The notes: generated by a model not told the origin, from the sequence alone. A DNA stretch of 64,000 nt from an uncultured Lentisphaeraceae bacterium (GCA_949289005.1 CASEMQ010000011.1:1-64000); one strand, 5' to 3'. Shown: positions 26,466-35,395, numbered from the stretch's first letter. Made by a program: numbers and translations.

Positions 26466-26525
26466 AATGGACCTCGGCTTTGCTGTGACTTGGTGGGCGC
26501 ACGCCAACACCAAATAATCACGTCC

Positions 26526-26554
26526 ATGATAACAAACCTTCAGGACTTTATCAA
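26526..26554 (-). promoter_or_regulatory. Promoter of the oad operon
   Basis: Minus-strand TTGATA (26554-26549), 17-base spacer, TATCAT (26531-26526), about 60 bases upstream of oadG. Confidence 0.7.
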
Positions 26555-26686
26555 ACCATTTCCGCGACTCTGACAAAAAAATAACGTGCGCGATTAGCCC
26601 CTCCGAAGGAAAACCTTGCGTGCGCGCCCCACCCCATCCCGCCGCCCCGCCGAACACCATGCTTGAAACCGGCCGAAGCGCGCCTC

Positions 26687-26900
26687 GACCTGTCGAAAAC
26701 TTTCAGACATCCTGTTGAAAACCTGTTGAAAGCGAGGCGGGGCCGAAGGGGGCCAAACACCCATTTTTCAATCAGGGAGCGGGGTCGTTTTTCGAGACGC
26801 GCCGTATCCCGGATTGGGACGCGCCGTGTCTCGGGGTGAGGTGCGCCGTGTCTCGGGGTGAGGTGCGCCGTGTCTCGGGGTGAGGCGCGCCGCATCCCAA
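26687..26900 (-). repeat. Dispersed intergenic repeat, family 1, copy B
   Basis: Reverse orientation relative to copy A. Plus-strand order: CCTGTCGAAAAC (26689-26700), CCTGTTGAAAACCTGTTGAA (26711-26730), a GC-rich middle, TTTTTCAAT with GCGGGGTCGTTTTTCGAGAC, then tandem 22-base units. Two exact copies of GTGCGCCGTGTCTCGGGGTG+AG lie at 26841-26862 and 26863-26884, flanked by degenerate copies. Confidence 0.85.
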
Positions 26901-27081
26901 AAAGGTGCGCCCGGGACACATTGCCGGCACGGAAGCGGAAAAGAGCCGGAAAACCGTCTCATCTTCCCGGTCAATCGGCGCGCGGGATATGTGCTCATGG
27001 GGCAACGACATCCAACGCGGCACCCGGCGCGAAGGCCGGCGGGAAGGAGCGTGCGGTTGAGCGTGAGGATGGGGCGGCCAT

Positions 27082-27825
27082 TCACGCGAGGCAGGTCGGC
27101 GCCGTCCGTCGGTGCGGGGCGACGCAGGAGGATGCGGCCATAGGCGGGGCGTTCGGCGCGAGGCGGATCGCGTCGCCCTCTTGGCGGCAAAACGGCGCGG
27201 GGCACAGGTGGGTGAACCAGGGCGCATCGCGGACGGCGAGGAGACCGGAGAGCGCGGCAAGCGTGGGGTTGGTGCCGCCCCAATCGCGGCCTTTGCGACA
27301 TTGGAGCAAGGTTTGCGCGGCGCGGGCGGCCTCGGCGTGGCGTTCGGCGCGGGCGAGGAGCTCCAGGGCAAGGGCGTGAACATCGAAGGGGCCTTGGCCG
27401 CGCTCCCACCAACGCGCCTCGCGTGGCCAGCGGAGCCCGCCGCCGGGGTCTGGCTCGGCAGCGGCGAGCACATCGGCAAGGGCGGAGGAAAAGGCCCAAT
27501 GGGACAGACTGTCGGTGTGGACGAAGGCGCGGAAGTGTTCGGCAGAGGTGTGGGCGAAGGTGACGTGGTGCGGCGCGAGCACCCGGAGACGATGGAGCAG
27601 GAGCGGCCAGCCTGGCTCGGCAGGCGGGGCGTCCGACACCGCGGGTAAATGGCGCGGGGGAATCAACCCTGAGCGATTGGCGCCAAGCGCGGTGGCCGTG
27701 GCGAGGACAAGCGCGAGGGTGGCGAAGGGTGCGATCGGGGTGGCCGAGGCATCGGCGGCGAAGAGCTCGGCGAAGGAGCGGCCGGGGCGGAGCCAGGCTT
27801 TCCAGTCATTCGCGGGGATGGGCAT
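27082..27825 (-). CDS. Hypothetical protein with one N-terminal membrane segment
   Basis: 247 residues from ATG 27823-27825, eight bases after the stop of the GtrA-like gene. A hydrophobic stretch (PIAPFATLALVLATATALGA) at 30-49 could be a membrane anchor. The remainder is rich in Ala, His, Trp and Arg, with a helical LALELLARAERHAEAARAAQ at ~152-171. There is no ribosome site of note and no recognised motif. The evidence is an uninterrupted frame in operon position; the far C terminus runs toward repeat sequence and may be altered. Confidence 0.5.
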   Translation of the reverse strand: MPIPANDWKAWLRPGRSFAELFAADASATPIAPFATLALVLATATALGANRSGLIPPRHLPAVSDAPPAEPGWPLLLHRLRVLAPHHVTFAHTSAEHFRAFVHTDSLSHWAFSSALADVLAAAEPDPGGGLRWPREARWWERGQGPFDVHALALELLARAERHAEAARAAQTLLQCRKGRDWGGTNPTLAALSGLLAVRDAPWFTHLCPAPFCRQEGDAIRLAPNAPPMAASSCVAPHRRTAPTCLA

Positions 27826-27833
27826 CGGGGGGT

Positions 27834-28292
27834 TCAGAAGACGATGAACTTGGCAATGAAGTAGTTGAGGATGATTTCGAGGATGGTGACGATAAGGTTG
27901 ATGATTTCAGGCCACCAACCGTATTGGGTCTTGACGCGGGTTTTGTCGCGGAGGTCCCAGCGGAGGGCTCGGTCGATGACCAGCCACATAATCCAGACGG
28001 TGAGGGCGGCGGTGGCGACGCGGGTGGCGTAGAAGACCCAGGCGGACTGCCAGAAGCCGGTCTCGGTGCCCGAGAAGGCCAACCAGCGCATGAGGAGGAA
28101 GGCGGTGGTGGCGGCGGCAAACCAGGAGACGATTTTGCTCCAGACGTTGCCAAGGGCACATTTGCGGAAGAGGAAGGAGTAACCAACGAAGCTGACGGCG
28201 GTGGAGCAGAGGCCGGCGAAGAGGTACCAGAAGAGTTCCCAGAAGAGCGCGGGGGGCATGAAGGTGGCGATCAGTTCGTTGAGTGTGTCCAT
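27834..28292 (-). CDS. GtrA-like four-helix membrane protein
   Basis: 152 residues with four hydrophobic segments (about 15-40, 50-72, 83-107 and 130-150). The first contains FAGLCSTAVSFVGYSFLFRK, which fits the GtrA/DPMS family in which small proteins help flip polyprenyl-linked sugars for wall or surface glycan synthesis. GGGAAAG precedes the start. Annotation is at family level and tentative because GtrA proteins share little exact sequence. Confidence 0.65.
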   Translation of the reverse strand: MDTLNELIATFMPPALFWELFWYLFAGLCSTAVSFVGYSFLFRKCALGNVWSKIVSWFAAATTAFLLMRWLAFSGTETGFWQSAWVFYATRVATAALTVWIMWLVIDRALRWDLRDKTRVKTQYGWWPEIINLIVTILEIILNYFIAKFIVF

Positions 28293-28612
28293 GTCTTTCC
28301 CGATGGTTTAGGTTTGAGGTCGCCATTCGCACGGGGCGCCGTTGTGGGGTGGCACGTGGGGAACCGCCGATGCCGCCGATTGGAGCCGATTGGGGGCGGG
28401 CTCCCGCCCGCGGGACGACGCAATCGGAACCGCGGATTGCGCGGATTTTTAGCGGATTGAGGGGTCGGCTACCGCCGACGGGACTGCCAGTGTGTTTTCA
28501 TCGGCGTGCGCGTGCGCGCCCGAAATCCGCGTTTGACCTTCCTTTCCGGCAGGGGCGGATGGGATTCGGCGGGGCGCCCGGGGATTGGCCGGGGCGTCCC
28601 GCCGGTGGTTGC
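28293..28612. other. 320-base spacer with family-2 repeat
   Basis: Lies between the epimerase stop and the GtrA-like gene. It contains repeat-family-2 copy A (28426-28492). No gene, hairpin-T terminator or convincing promoter is seen. Confidence 0.6.
28426..28492 (+). repeat. Dispersed intergenic repeat, family 2, copy A
   Basis: GGAACCGCGGATTGCGCGGA plus TTTTTAGCGGATT (28426-28459), then GGTCGGCTACCGCCGACGGG and ACTGCCAGTG (28463-28492). Both blocks recur near 52 kb, the first inverted at 51952-51983 and the second at 51786-51815, each with only a few mismatches. Confidence 0.7.
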
Positions 28613-29809
28613 TCAGTCGCGGTCGATGAGGTGGAGGGGACCGTCCTTGAGGAGTTCGCGGCAGAGTTGCCAGCATTCGTATTGCATGCGGGGGACGTGG
28701 AAGAGGCCCTTCCAGAGGTTGCCTTTGATGTCGGAGCAGACGCGGCCGTCGCGGGAGAGGTAGCCGAACCAGTCGCCGTATTCCTTGTCGGGGAAGTGGG
28801 CGTGGGTCCAGTCGTGGGCGAGGGTGTGCATGCGGGCGTAGCGTTCGGCGCCGGTGAGCTGGTAGGCGAGGAGGGTGGCGATGCAGACTTCGTTGTGGGG
28901 CCACCAGAACTTCATGTCCTGCCAGTATTCGCTGACGGGGTGATTGTAGACGTCGCGATAGTAGAGGATGCCGCCGTATTCCTTGTCCCAACCGCGTTCC
29001 CAGGACCAATCGAGCATATCGAGGCCGATGCGCATATAGTCGGTGCGGCCGCGGAGTTTGCCCTCCTTCATGATAAACCAGGCGCCTTCGATGGCGTGGC
29101 CGGGGTTGAGGGTGCGCTCGTCGATATGGTCGATGATCTGCCCCTCGGGGGAGACGGTCTCCATGACGCAGCGGATGTCGGGCTTGAGGTGATACGTGAC
29201 GATGTCGGCGATGGCTCGGTCGATGCGCGCCTCTGCCTCCTCATAGCCGATGCTCTCGCGCAGGCGCTGGCAGGTGGAGATGTTGATCATGGGGTGGCCG
29301 AGGCCGCGGGTGGGTCGCACACCGGTGAACTTCGGCGGGTAGTCCACGTGGTCGCCGTAGAGTTTGTAGGTCTGGCGGGCCAGGTCGGCATACTCGGCGG
29401 AACCGGTGAGGCGGGCGTATTCGCCGTAGGCGATGCAGGCGAAGGATTCGGAGAAGGCGTAGCGGCGCTTGCGGATGGGCTCGCCGCGGCGCGTCACGTG
29501 GAAGTACATACGGCCATCCGCGGGGTCGTAGCAATACTTGCGCAGGAACTCGAGGGTGCCCTTGGCGGCCGCCTCCCACTCGGGGCGACGCTCCACGTGG
29601 TTGCAGAGGAAGCCCAGCGTCCAGGCGAAGCGGCCTTGCTGCCAGACGCCCTTGTCGTCGTCAATGCGGTTACCCTTGCGATCCACGCCGGTCATGATGC
29701 CGCCGTATTCCTTGTCCAGCCCGTGCTCCATCCAGAAGGGCACGGTGTCGCAGAGGAGACCGTCGTGGTAGACGGCCTCGAGCTGTTGCAAACGATCGGT
29801 GCTCAGCAT
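28613..29809 (-). CDS. AGE-family N-acylglucosamine 2-epimerase
   Basis: 398 residues, the usual length for the (alpha/alpha)6-barrel AGE family. It has the catalytic-site signatures NPGHAIEGAWF (~233-243) and WWPHNEVCIATLL (~303-315) containing the two family His residues, as well as SFACIAYGEYARLTG. It should interconvert N-acetylmannosamine and N-acetylglucosamine, following NanA in sialic-acid catabolism; cellobiose or mannose epimerases share this fold. The start is 11 bases after the nanA stop. ATG 29809 is chosen because the upstream frame lies inside nanA. Confidence 0.9.
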   Translation of the reverse strand: MLSTDRLQQLEAVYHDGLLCDTVPFWMEHGLDKEYGGIMTGVDRKGNRIDDDKGVWQQGRFAWTLGFLCNHVERRPEWEAAAKGTLEFLRKYCYDPADGRMYFHVTRRGEPIRKRRYAFSESFACIAYGEYARLTGSAEYADLARQTYKLYGDHVDYPPKFTGVRPTRGLGHPMINISTCQRLRESIGYEEAEARIDRAIADIVTYHLKPDIRCVMETVSPEGQIIDHIDERTLNPGHAIEGAWFIMKEGKLRGRTDYMRIGLDMLDWSWERGWDKEYGGILYYRDVYNHPVSEYWQDMKFWWPHNEVCIATLLAYQLTGAERYARMHTLAHDWTHAHFPDKEYGDWFGYLSRDGRVCSDIKGNLWKGLFHVPRMQYECWQLCRELLKDGPLHLIDRD

Positions 29810-29820
29810 GGCACGCCCCC

Positions 29821-30711
29821 TTACTCGGCCAGGATGGCGGCCACCGTGTCGGCGCATTCCTTGCGCTGTTCGGGGGTGAGGTTGGTGAGCGGCGGGCGGA
29901 CGGTCGGCATGTCGAGCCCGTGGATGGCCATCATCGCCTTGCCGGCCACGACGCCGCCGTACTTGACGAGCAGGTCGACGATGCGGCAGACCTTGGCCAT
30001 GCCGCGGTCGATGGCCGCCTGGTCGCCCTGGCGATACGCCTCCCAAATGCCGTAATAGAGCGGCGCGGCGTAGTTGTAGGTGGAGCCGATGGCGGACTTC
30101 GCGCCGCAGGCGAGCGCGCCGGCGAACCACTCGTCGATGCCCCAGGTGATGTCATACTTCCCGCCGCACGCGCGCAGGCACCGCTGGAACATGTAAAGGT
30201 CGGGATAGTTGAACTTGATGCCCGCCAGCTGCGGGATCCGCCCGTCGGCCTTGACCAGGAATTGCTCCATGTCGAAGTTCACGCCGCTCATGCTCGTGTG
30301 GTAGTAGTAGAACGGCAAATCCGGCGCGGCCACGAGCACCGCGTTGATGTCGTCGATCAGCGCGTCGATGGAGCCGGGGCGGAAGAAGTTCGGCGGGACG
30401 ATGGAGGTGGCGCTCACGCCGACCTCCTGCGCGTAGGCCGCCAATTCCCGCGCGTCCGTCACCGAGAGCGCGCCTACGTGCGCGATGAGAAAAAGCCGCC
30501 CTTGTGCGGCCTCCACCCACGCCTTCATCACCTGCTTGCGCTCCTCCACCGAGCAACAGATGCCCTCGCCCGTGGTGCCGCAGACATAGGCCCCGATGAC
30601 CTTTTGCTTCAGCAACGTTTCCACCTGCTTGGGGATGAGATCCAGGTTCACGCTGCCATCGGCGTTAAACGGCGTGTGCGGCGCGGCAATCAGCCCTTCC
30701 AACTTCTTCAT
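29821..30711 (-). CDS. nanA: N-acetylneuraminate lyase
   Basis: 296-residue class I aldolase that splits sialic acid to pyruvate and N-acetylmannosamine. It shows GTTGEG (~45-50), catalytic Tyr137 in YYYHTSMSG and the Schiff-base Lys166 in IKFNYPD, matching E. coli NanA positions closely. The T-S pair after HT and the GIDEW segment favour NanA over dihydrodipicolinate synthase. It heads a two-gene operon with the epimerase behind a perfect -10. Confidence 0.95.
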   Translation of the reverse strand: MKKLEGLIAAPHTPFNADGSVNLDLIPKQVETLLKQKVIGAYVCGTTGEGICCSVEERKQVMKAWVEAAQGRLFLIAHVGALSVTDARELAAYAQEVGVSATSIVPPNFFRPGSIDALIDDINAVLVAAPDLPFYYYHTSMSGVNFDMEQFLVKADGRIPQLAGIKFNYPDLYMFQRCLRACGGKYDITWGIDEWFAGALACGAKSAIGSTYNYAAPLYYGIWEAYRQGDQAAIDRGMAKVCRIVDLLVKYGGVVAGKAMMAIHGLDMPTVRPPLTNLTPEQRKECADTVAAILAE

Positions 30712-30751
30712 GACGGTTCCCTTTCGCTGGGTTCAATCAAAAAACGTCCCC

Positions 30752-30781
30752 ATTATAACCCCAACCCTTCCCCCGCCGCAA
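30752..30781 (-). promoter_or_regulatory. Promoter of nanA-epimerase operon
   Basis: Minus-strand TTGCGG (30781-30776), 18-base spacer and consensus TATAAT (30757-30752), about 40 bases upstream of nanA, ending right at the 3' end of the DUF805 gene. Confidence 0.75.
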
Positions 30782-30785
30782 CCGC

Positions 30786-31211
30786 TCACGGCCCGACGTT
30801 GGGCACCGGCCCAAAGCGATTCGGCGCCGGCTGGCTCGGCAAGACAAAGAAGACAAGGAGGGCAATCATCCCCACCACCGGCACCACGCCAATCAGCAGC
30901 CACCATCCCGAAAGCCCCACATCATGCAACCGCCGCACCATCAACGTCCACCCCGGCACCGCCACCGCCAGGGAAAACAAAACATCGACGACGCCCATCG
31001 CGATCACGCCGCCCTCATCCGCCATCGGCGCCAACGCCAACGGCAACACCGTCCCCATCGCAAAGGAGACCAACCAAATCGCAAACGACGCCCACCAATA
31101 CTCCGAGCGCGACGCCCGCCCCCGGAACGTCCATCGTGTCCAAAAATACCGCCAAGCCTCACCCATCGAGACCTGCCGCTGCCGAAACATCGCCGTCGCG
31201 CCCTCGTCCAT
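30786..31211 (-). CDS. DUF805 membrane protein
   Basis: 141 residues with four membrane segments. DUF805 hallmarks: WRYFWTRWTFRGRASRSEYWW at ~19-39, then RRLHDVGLSGWWLLI at ~93-107. AAGGAG lies six bases before ATG 31211. Function of the family is unknown; it is common in many bacteria. Monocistronic by its own promoter. Confidence 0.9.
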   Translation of the reverse strand: MDEGATAMFRQRQVSMGEAWRYFWTRWTFRGRASRSEYWWASFAIWLVSFAMGTVLPLALAPMADEGGVIAMGVVDVLFSLAVAVPGWTLMVRRLHDVGLSGWWLLIGVVPVVGMIALLVFFVLPSQPAPNRFGPVPNVGP

Positions 31212-31270
31212 GTCGCACTCCTTCGCGTCCGCGCCCCGCACGCCGCGGAGCGCCATCGAACACTGCGCAC

Positions 31271-31299
31271 AGTATAGCCCAAATCCCCATCCGCCGCAA
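31271..31299 (-). promoter_or_regulatory. Promoter of the DUF805 gene
   Basis: Minus-strand TTGCGG (31299-31294), 17-base spacer and TATACT (31276-31271), about 55 bases before the start codon. Confidence 0.7.
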
Positions 31300-31369
31300 C
31301 GCTCCCCGGCGTCTCTCCCGGAGAAGGGCAAAAGCGGAGCGCCCGGGCAAGCGGACGCGCGCCGCGCGC

Positions 31370-32290
31370 TCAGCGCCGGGCAAGCGCCTCGTGGACAGTC
31401 TTGAAGTGGCACTTGGCGAAGTCAGGGAGGCACGCCGGCCCCTTCTTGGCGATGAGCGCGTCCAGCGTCTGCGGCACCTTGGGGCCGGCGCCCTTGGGCA
31501 ATTCCATGCCAGCCTGCTCGGAGAGTTTGCGCATCTCCGTCACGAAAAGGTCGCGGGCGAGCACCGAGGCCGCGGCGACGGCGATGTCGCGCTCGGCCTT
31601 ATGCATCTGCTCGATTTTCAACGTCTTTCCGCGCGCCATGAGGGCGCGGTTGATGGTGGCCTCGGTCTTGGCGAATTGGTCGACCACGGCGCGCGTGCAA
31701 TCGGGGCGCTTCTCGGCCAAGTCCTCGATGGCGCGGGCATGGCACCACGCAAGCAGACGATTGACGTTCGGGATTTTGTCGTAAAGGCGATTGTAGGTGG
31801 GCGGCCGCAGAAGGATGAAGGCACAGTTGCCGCGCCCGAGCGTCTTTCGGATCTCGGCCGCGAGTTTCTGGATCTGCCCATCGGCGATGGTCTTGGAATC
31901 GCGCACGCCGAGGTCGGCCAACTTTTTGCCGGAGGTTTCGTCGATGAAGGCGGCCACGGTGACGAGCGGGCCGAAGATGTCGCCCTTGCCACTCTCGTCC
32001 GTGCCCATGTGGGGCGCGTAGAGCGTCGGGTCCAACGCCTCCTCGTAGCCCAAGGTCGCGGCCTTGAGCACCAACGGCTCCAACGTGAAGAGCACGAAGT
32101 CCTGCGCCTCTTTCCCCTGCACCACCAGCTTGCCCGAGGTGTAGAGCATGACGGTGAGTTTCGGCCCACGCAACGCCAATTGGGTGTAGGGCGCCTCGAC
32201 GCGCCGGAGCGCGCTCATGCCGGCGGTGACGGCCTCGAGCGTCGCGGCCTGCCCGGCGGTGAGCGTGTAGGTGAACAGCGTCTTCTCCAT
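31370..32290 (-). CDS. rnhC: Ribonuclease HIII
   Basis: 306 residues. An N-terminal TBP-like substrate-binding domain (about 1-90) precedes the RNase H domain with GTDESGKGD at 96-104 (Asp98, Glu99), RDSKTI, and VVDQFAK with a further acidic residue. It cuts RNA in RNA-DNA hybrids. Its ATG shares a base with the pyrB stop (TGATG), so it is the last gene of argF-Sel1-pyrB-rnhC. Confidence 0.93.
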   Translation of the reverse strand: MEKTLFTYTLTAGQAATLEAVTAGMSALRRVEAPYTQLALRGPKLTVMLYTSGKLVVQGKEAQDFVLFTLEPLVLKAATLGYEEALDPTLYAPHMGTDESGKGDIFGPLVTVAAFIDETSGKKLADLGVRDSKTIADGQIQKLAAEIRKTLGRGNCAFILLRPPTYNRLYDKIPNVNRLLAWCHARAIEDLAEKRPDCTRAVVDQFAKTEATINRALMARGKTLKIEQMHKAERDIAVAAASVLARDLFVTEMRKLSEQAGMELPKGAGPKVPQTLDALIAKKGPACLPDFAKCHFKTVHEALARR

Positions 32291-33387
32291 CACTGCGCCG
32301 CGGGCTTGGGATGGGCGATGTAGTAATCGTCGATCGCGGCGGCCTGGCCGAAGGTGGCCGCGATGAGCGCGGCCCGGACCCACATGCCGTTGCGCATCTG
32401 CCGCCAATACTTGGCGCGCGGGTCGCGATCCAACGCGGTGGCAATCTCGTCACGGCGCGGCAGGGGGTGGAGAATGGCGGCGGTGGGGCGCATAAGCGCC
32501 GCCTCCTCGACCCCCAGCTTGAAAGCGGAGGTGTCGATCCGCGCGCTCTCGCCACTTGCGGTGTCCCACTCGTCCTGGATGCGCGTCATGTAGACGGCAT
32601 CGGCCTCCGGGAGCCACCGGCGCATGTCGTGCGAGACCTCGTAGGAGACGCCGCGGCGGCGCAACATCTCCAAGATGTCATCCTTGATCTGCAACTCCTG
32701 CGGCGCCACGAAAACTTGGCGAACGTCCCGGAAGCGCGTGAGCAGATAAGAGAGCGAGCGCACGGTGCGGCCGCGCAACAAATCGCCCACGAAGACCACC
32801 GTCTTGCCGTCGATGCCCCCCTGCGTCTCGAAAGAACGCACCAGCGTGTAGATGTCCAACAGCGCCTGGGTGGGGTGCTGATCCTTGCCGGAGCCCGCGT
32901 TGATAATCGGGATGTTCCGCTCGGAATTGCCCAACACCCACGCCATCCGCTCGGCCAGCCCGCGCGCGGGCGAACGCATGATCACCAGGTCGAAATACGA
33001 GGAAAAGGTGCGCACCGAATCCTCCTGACTCTCCCCCTTCAGTTCACTGCTGGTGGAGGCGTCGCGCACCGACCCCGTGCGCATCCCCAAAATCTCGCAC
33101 GCCGAGAGGTGCGAAAGGAAGGTCCGGCTGCTGGGCTGCGAAAAGTAGAGCATCGCCCGCTTGTGGCTCAGCAACGACGCCAGGAAAAGCGCCCCCTCCC
33201 GACGCTTCGCCACACGCCGGATGCGCGTGGCCAGCTCGCACAGCCGCTCCAAAAGCGCACGGTCAAACTGTTGGGCAAAGAGCGTGTGAAAGGGCATCCC
33301 GTCGTCCTGCATCAGATACGGGGCCTTCTCGCGGAGCGGGAGTGCCTCGAATGCCTCCCAGGAAAGCGTGGTAATGTCTTGTTGCAT
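32290..33387 (-). CDS. pyrB: Aspartate carbamoyltransferase, catalytic chain
   Basis: 365 residues; commits carbamoyl phosphate to pyrimidines. Carbamoyl-phosphate motif PSSRT at 85-89, HPTQALLDIYT, the domain-linking GDLLRGRTVRSL and the late HPLPRRDEI. About 50 residues longer than the classic 310-residue chain, mainly at the N terminus and in internal loops. No pyrI regulatory gene is next to it. It lies 28 bases after the Sel1-repeat gene, with argF upstream, so both carbamoyltransferases share an operon. Confidence 0.93.
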   Translation of the reverse strand: MQQDITTLSWEAFEALPLREKAPYLMQDDGMPFHTLFAQQFDRALLERLCELATRIRRVAKRREGALFLASLLSHKRAMLYFSQPSSRTFLSHLSACEILGMRTGSVRDASTSSELKGESQEDSVRTFSSYFDLVIMRSPARGLAERMAWVLGNSERNIPIINAGSGKDQHPTQALLDIYTLVRSFETQGGIDGKTVVFVGDLLRGRTVRSLSYLLTRFRDVRQVFVAPQELQIKDDILEMLRRRGVSYEVSHDMRRWLPEADAVYMTRIQDEWDTASGESARIDTSAFKLGVEEAALMRPTAAILHPLPRRDEIATALDRDPRAKYWRQMRNGMWVRAALIAATFGQAAAIDDYYIAHPKPAAQ

Positions 33388-33415
33388 AAGCTGTGGCTCC
33401 CTCCGAAAGAGTGGT

Positions 33416-34324
33416 TTAATGGATTTCGGCGACCATGTCGCGGTTCTCCATGATCATTCGGGTCTGCGTGTGGACGCGTCGCGGCGTCTCGGGGTCTTCG
33501 CGCAGACGGTCGATGTGGGCGAGGAGCGCTTGGGCTCGCTGTTTCGAGGGCGCGTCCTCATCCACGTCGTCCACGGCCAAGAAGTCTTCCTCGTAGGCGG
33601 GAAAACCTTGATTGAATGCCTGCGCGACGAGTTTGGCGCCGCGCACGCGATCCTCCGCGACACCCAGCCCGCAATCCACGAGCGCGGAAAGCCAAAGACT
33701 GGCCACGCCGAGGGTTTCGGAGGCCCGTTGCAGATGCTTGGCGGCGTAGGTCACGTCGCGGGGCATGCCATAGCCGAAAAGCGCGCAAAAAGCCAACGCG
33801 AAGTCGATTCGGCCGGATTGCTCGAAGTCGACGCCTTCGACGCACCGCCACACCTCGCACGCCGCATCGTAATCCGGCTCGCAGCCATCGCCCAGCATAA
33901 GGCACCAGCCAAGGGTGAGAGAAGCGATGGGCTCGTTTTGCGCAGCGGCCTTGCGGAGCCACACAAGCGCCTCCTTCTGGTTCATCGGGAAGCCGGAGGA
34001 ACCATCGGCAAGGCTGCAGCCGAGAAATGCCTGCGCGTAGGCAACGCCATCCTCCGCGCACCGGATCAGACACTGCCGGCAGACGTAGACATCAAGCGCG
34101 GGCAACACGCGCATCAAGGTCACCAGATTGCGAAGCGCTTGTCGGTCGCCCACCCGGATTGCGCGCTCGGACCAATCGAGACCTTTGAGCGTATCGCGCT
34201 TGGCCCCGCCACGGCCCAGGAAAAACCGAAGGCCGAGTTCGGCCATGGCCTCGGCGTCCCCCGCCTTGGCCTGACGGTTCAACGCGGCAATCGAGCGTTT
34301 GTCGCTGTCGAAATGCTGTGCCAT
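33416..34324 (-). CDS. Sel1-like repeat protein
   Basis: 302 residues, no signal peptide. Sel1/TPR-type units are visible: AMAELGLRFFLGRGGAKRDT, AYAQAFLGCSLADGSSGFPM, ASLTLGWCLMLGDGCEPDYD and LAFCALFGYGMPRDVTYAAK, each with the A-x-x-x-L-G spacing. Such proteins scaffold other proteins. GGAGGAG precedes ATG 34324. It lies between argF and pyrB; whether it binds them is unknown. Confidence 0.85.
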   Translation of the reverse strand: MAQHFDSDKRSIAALNRQAKAGDAEAMAELGLRFFLGRGGAKRDTLKGLDWSERAIRVGDRQALRNLVTLMRVLPALDVYVCRQCLIRCAEDGVAYAQAFLGCSLADGSSGFPMNQKEALVWLRKAAAQNEPIASLTLGWCLMLGDGCEPDYDAACEVWRCVEGVDFEQSGRIDFALAFCALFGYGMPRDVTYAAKHLQRASETLGVASLWLSALVDCGLGVAEDRVRGAKLVAQAFNQGFPAYEEDFLAVDDVDEDAPSKQRAQALLAHIDRLREDPETPRRVHTQTRMIMENRDMVAEIH

Positions 34325-34356
34325 ACGCGACTCCTCCGAAAACGAACGCGCGCCGC

Positions 34357-35361
34357 TCAAAACCCGGGCTCGCGGCAAAGCGCCGAGACGTAGAGCGCCT
34401 TGATGGTGTGCATCCGGTTCTCCGCCTCGTCGAAGACGCGCGAGAACGGCGCCTCGAAGACCTCGTCCGTCACCTCCAACGCACCCGTCTCGCGCGAGAC
34501 CTCGGTGTTCGCGTCATGGAAAGCCGGCAGGCAGTGAAGGAAAATCAGCGCGCCGCCCAGGTTGCCCGTGGCCTCGCACAGCGCCGCGTTCACCTGATAA
34601 GGCCGCAAGAGCGCCAGGCGCTCCGCCTTCTTGTCCTCCTCGCCCATGCTCACCCACACGTCGGTGTACAGCACGTTCGCGCCCTTCACGCCCGCCTTCG
34701 GATCCGTCTCCACGCGCACCGAGCAGCCGTTTCGCGCCGCGATGGCCCGCGCCTCGCCCACCAGCGCCTCGGAGGGGAAGAGTTCGCGCGGCGTCACGTT
34801 CACAAAGTTGATGCCCGCCTTGGCGCACCCCATCATCAGGCTGTTGGCCACGTTGTTGCGGCCATCGCCCACATAGGCCATCGTCTTGCCGCGCACGTCC
34901 CCGAAAGCCTCGCGCATCGTCATCATGTCCGCCAAAAACTGCGTGGGGTGGCTCTCGTCCGTCAGCCCGTTCCAGACCGGCACGCCGCTACGCGCCGCCA
35001 ACGTCTCCACCGTGCCCTGCTTGAACCCGCGGAACAAAATGCCATCGAACAAGCGCCCCAACACCCGCGCCGAATCCGCCACCGACTCCTTCACGCCGAA
35101 ATGCGTGTCGTGCCCCGTGAGAAACTCCGCGTTGCCCCCTTCGTCACGCACCGCCACGGCCGCCGAATTGCGCGTCCGCGTGGAACTCTTCTCGAAAATC
35201 AACGCAATGTTCATCCGCCGCAGCAAATCCCCACGGATCCCTGCCTTCCGCCGCGCCTTCAACGCGATCGCCAGCTCCACCATGTAGGCCAGCTCCGCGT
35301 CCGACAACGACCGGATATTCAGCAACGACCGCCCCAGCAACGCATGATCCAACTCAAACAT
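34357..35361 (-). CDS. argF: Ornithine carbamoyltransferase
   Basis: 334 residues. STRTR carbamoyl-phosphate motif at 60-64, HPTQFLADMMT, DVWVSMG (ornithine side) and HCLP in FLHCLPAFHD, all diagnostic of OTC. It makes citrulline for arginine synthesis or runs in reverse in arginine catabolism; no arcA or arcC neighbours are present, so biosynthesis is more likely. ATG 35361 gives the family N terminus; the longer open frame upstream crosses a terminator. Confidence 0.95.
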   Translation of the reverse strand: MFELDHALLGRSLLNIRSLSDAELAYMVELAIALKARRKAGIRGDLLRRMNIALIFEKSSTRTRNSAAVAVRDEGGNAEFLTGHDTHFGVKESVADSARVLGRLFDGILFRGFKQGTVETLAARSGVPVWNGLTDESHPTQFLADMMTMREAFGDVRGKTMAYVGDGRNNVANSLMMGCAKAGINFVNVTPRELFPSEALVGEARAIAARNGCSVRVETDPKAGVKGANVLYTDVWVSMGEEDKKAERLALLRPYQVNAALCEATGNLGGALIFLHCLPAFHDANTEVSRETGALEVTDEVFEAPFSRVFDEAENRMHTIKALYVSALCREPGF

Positions 35362-35389
35362 CGTCTCAAAGTCCTTTCTACGAGCCCCC

Positions 35390-35395
35390 ATTCTA
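35390..35395 (-). promoter_or_regulatory. Possible extended -10 promoter for argF operon
   Basis: Minus-strand TGGTAGAAT, an extended -10 about 30 bases before argF; no good -35 is visible. Confidence 0.35.

Larger units (their letters stand above)
26466..27081. other. 616-base intergenic region
   Basis: Carries the oad promoter and leader and repeat-family-1 copy B (26687-26900). Frames crossing it translate repeat sequence and have no ribosome sites; no gene is supported. The stretch 26901-27081 shows nothing else I can name. Confidence 0.65.

Noticed and set aside
26841-26884. CRISPR-like array
   Set aside because: Units are directly adjacent with no spacers, and there is no cas gene.
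29821-30711. Dihydrodipicolinate synthase (dapA) instead of nanA
   Set aside because: The YYYHTSMSG context and the adjacent AGE epimerase favour the sialic-acid lyase; no lysine genes are near.
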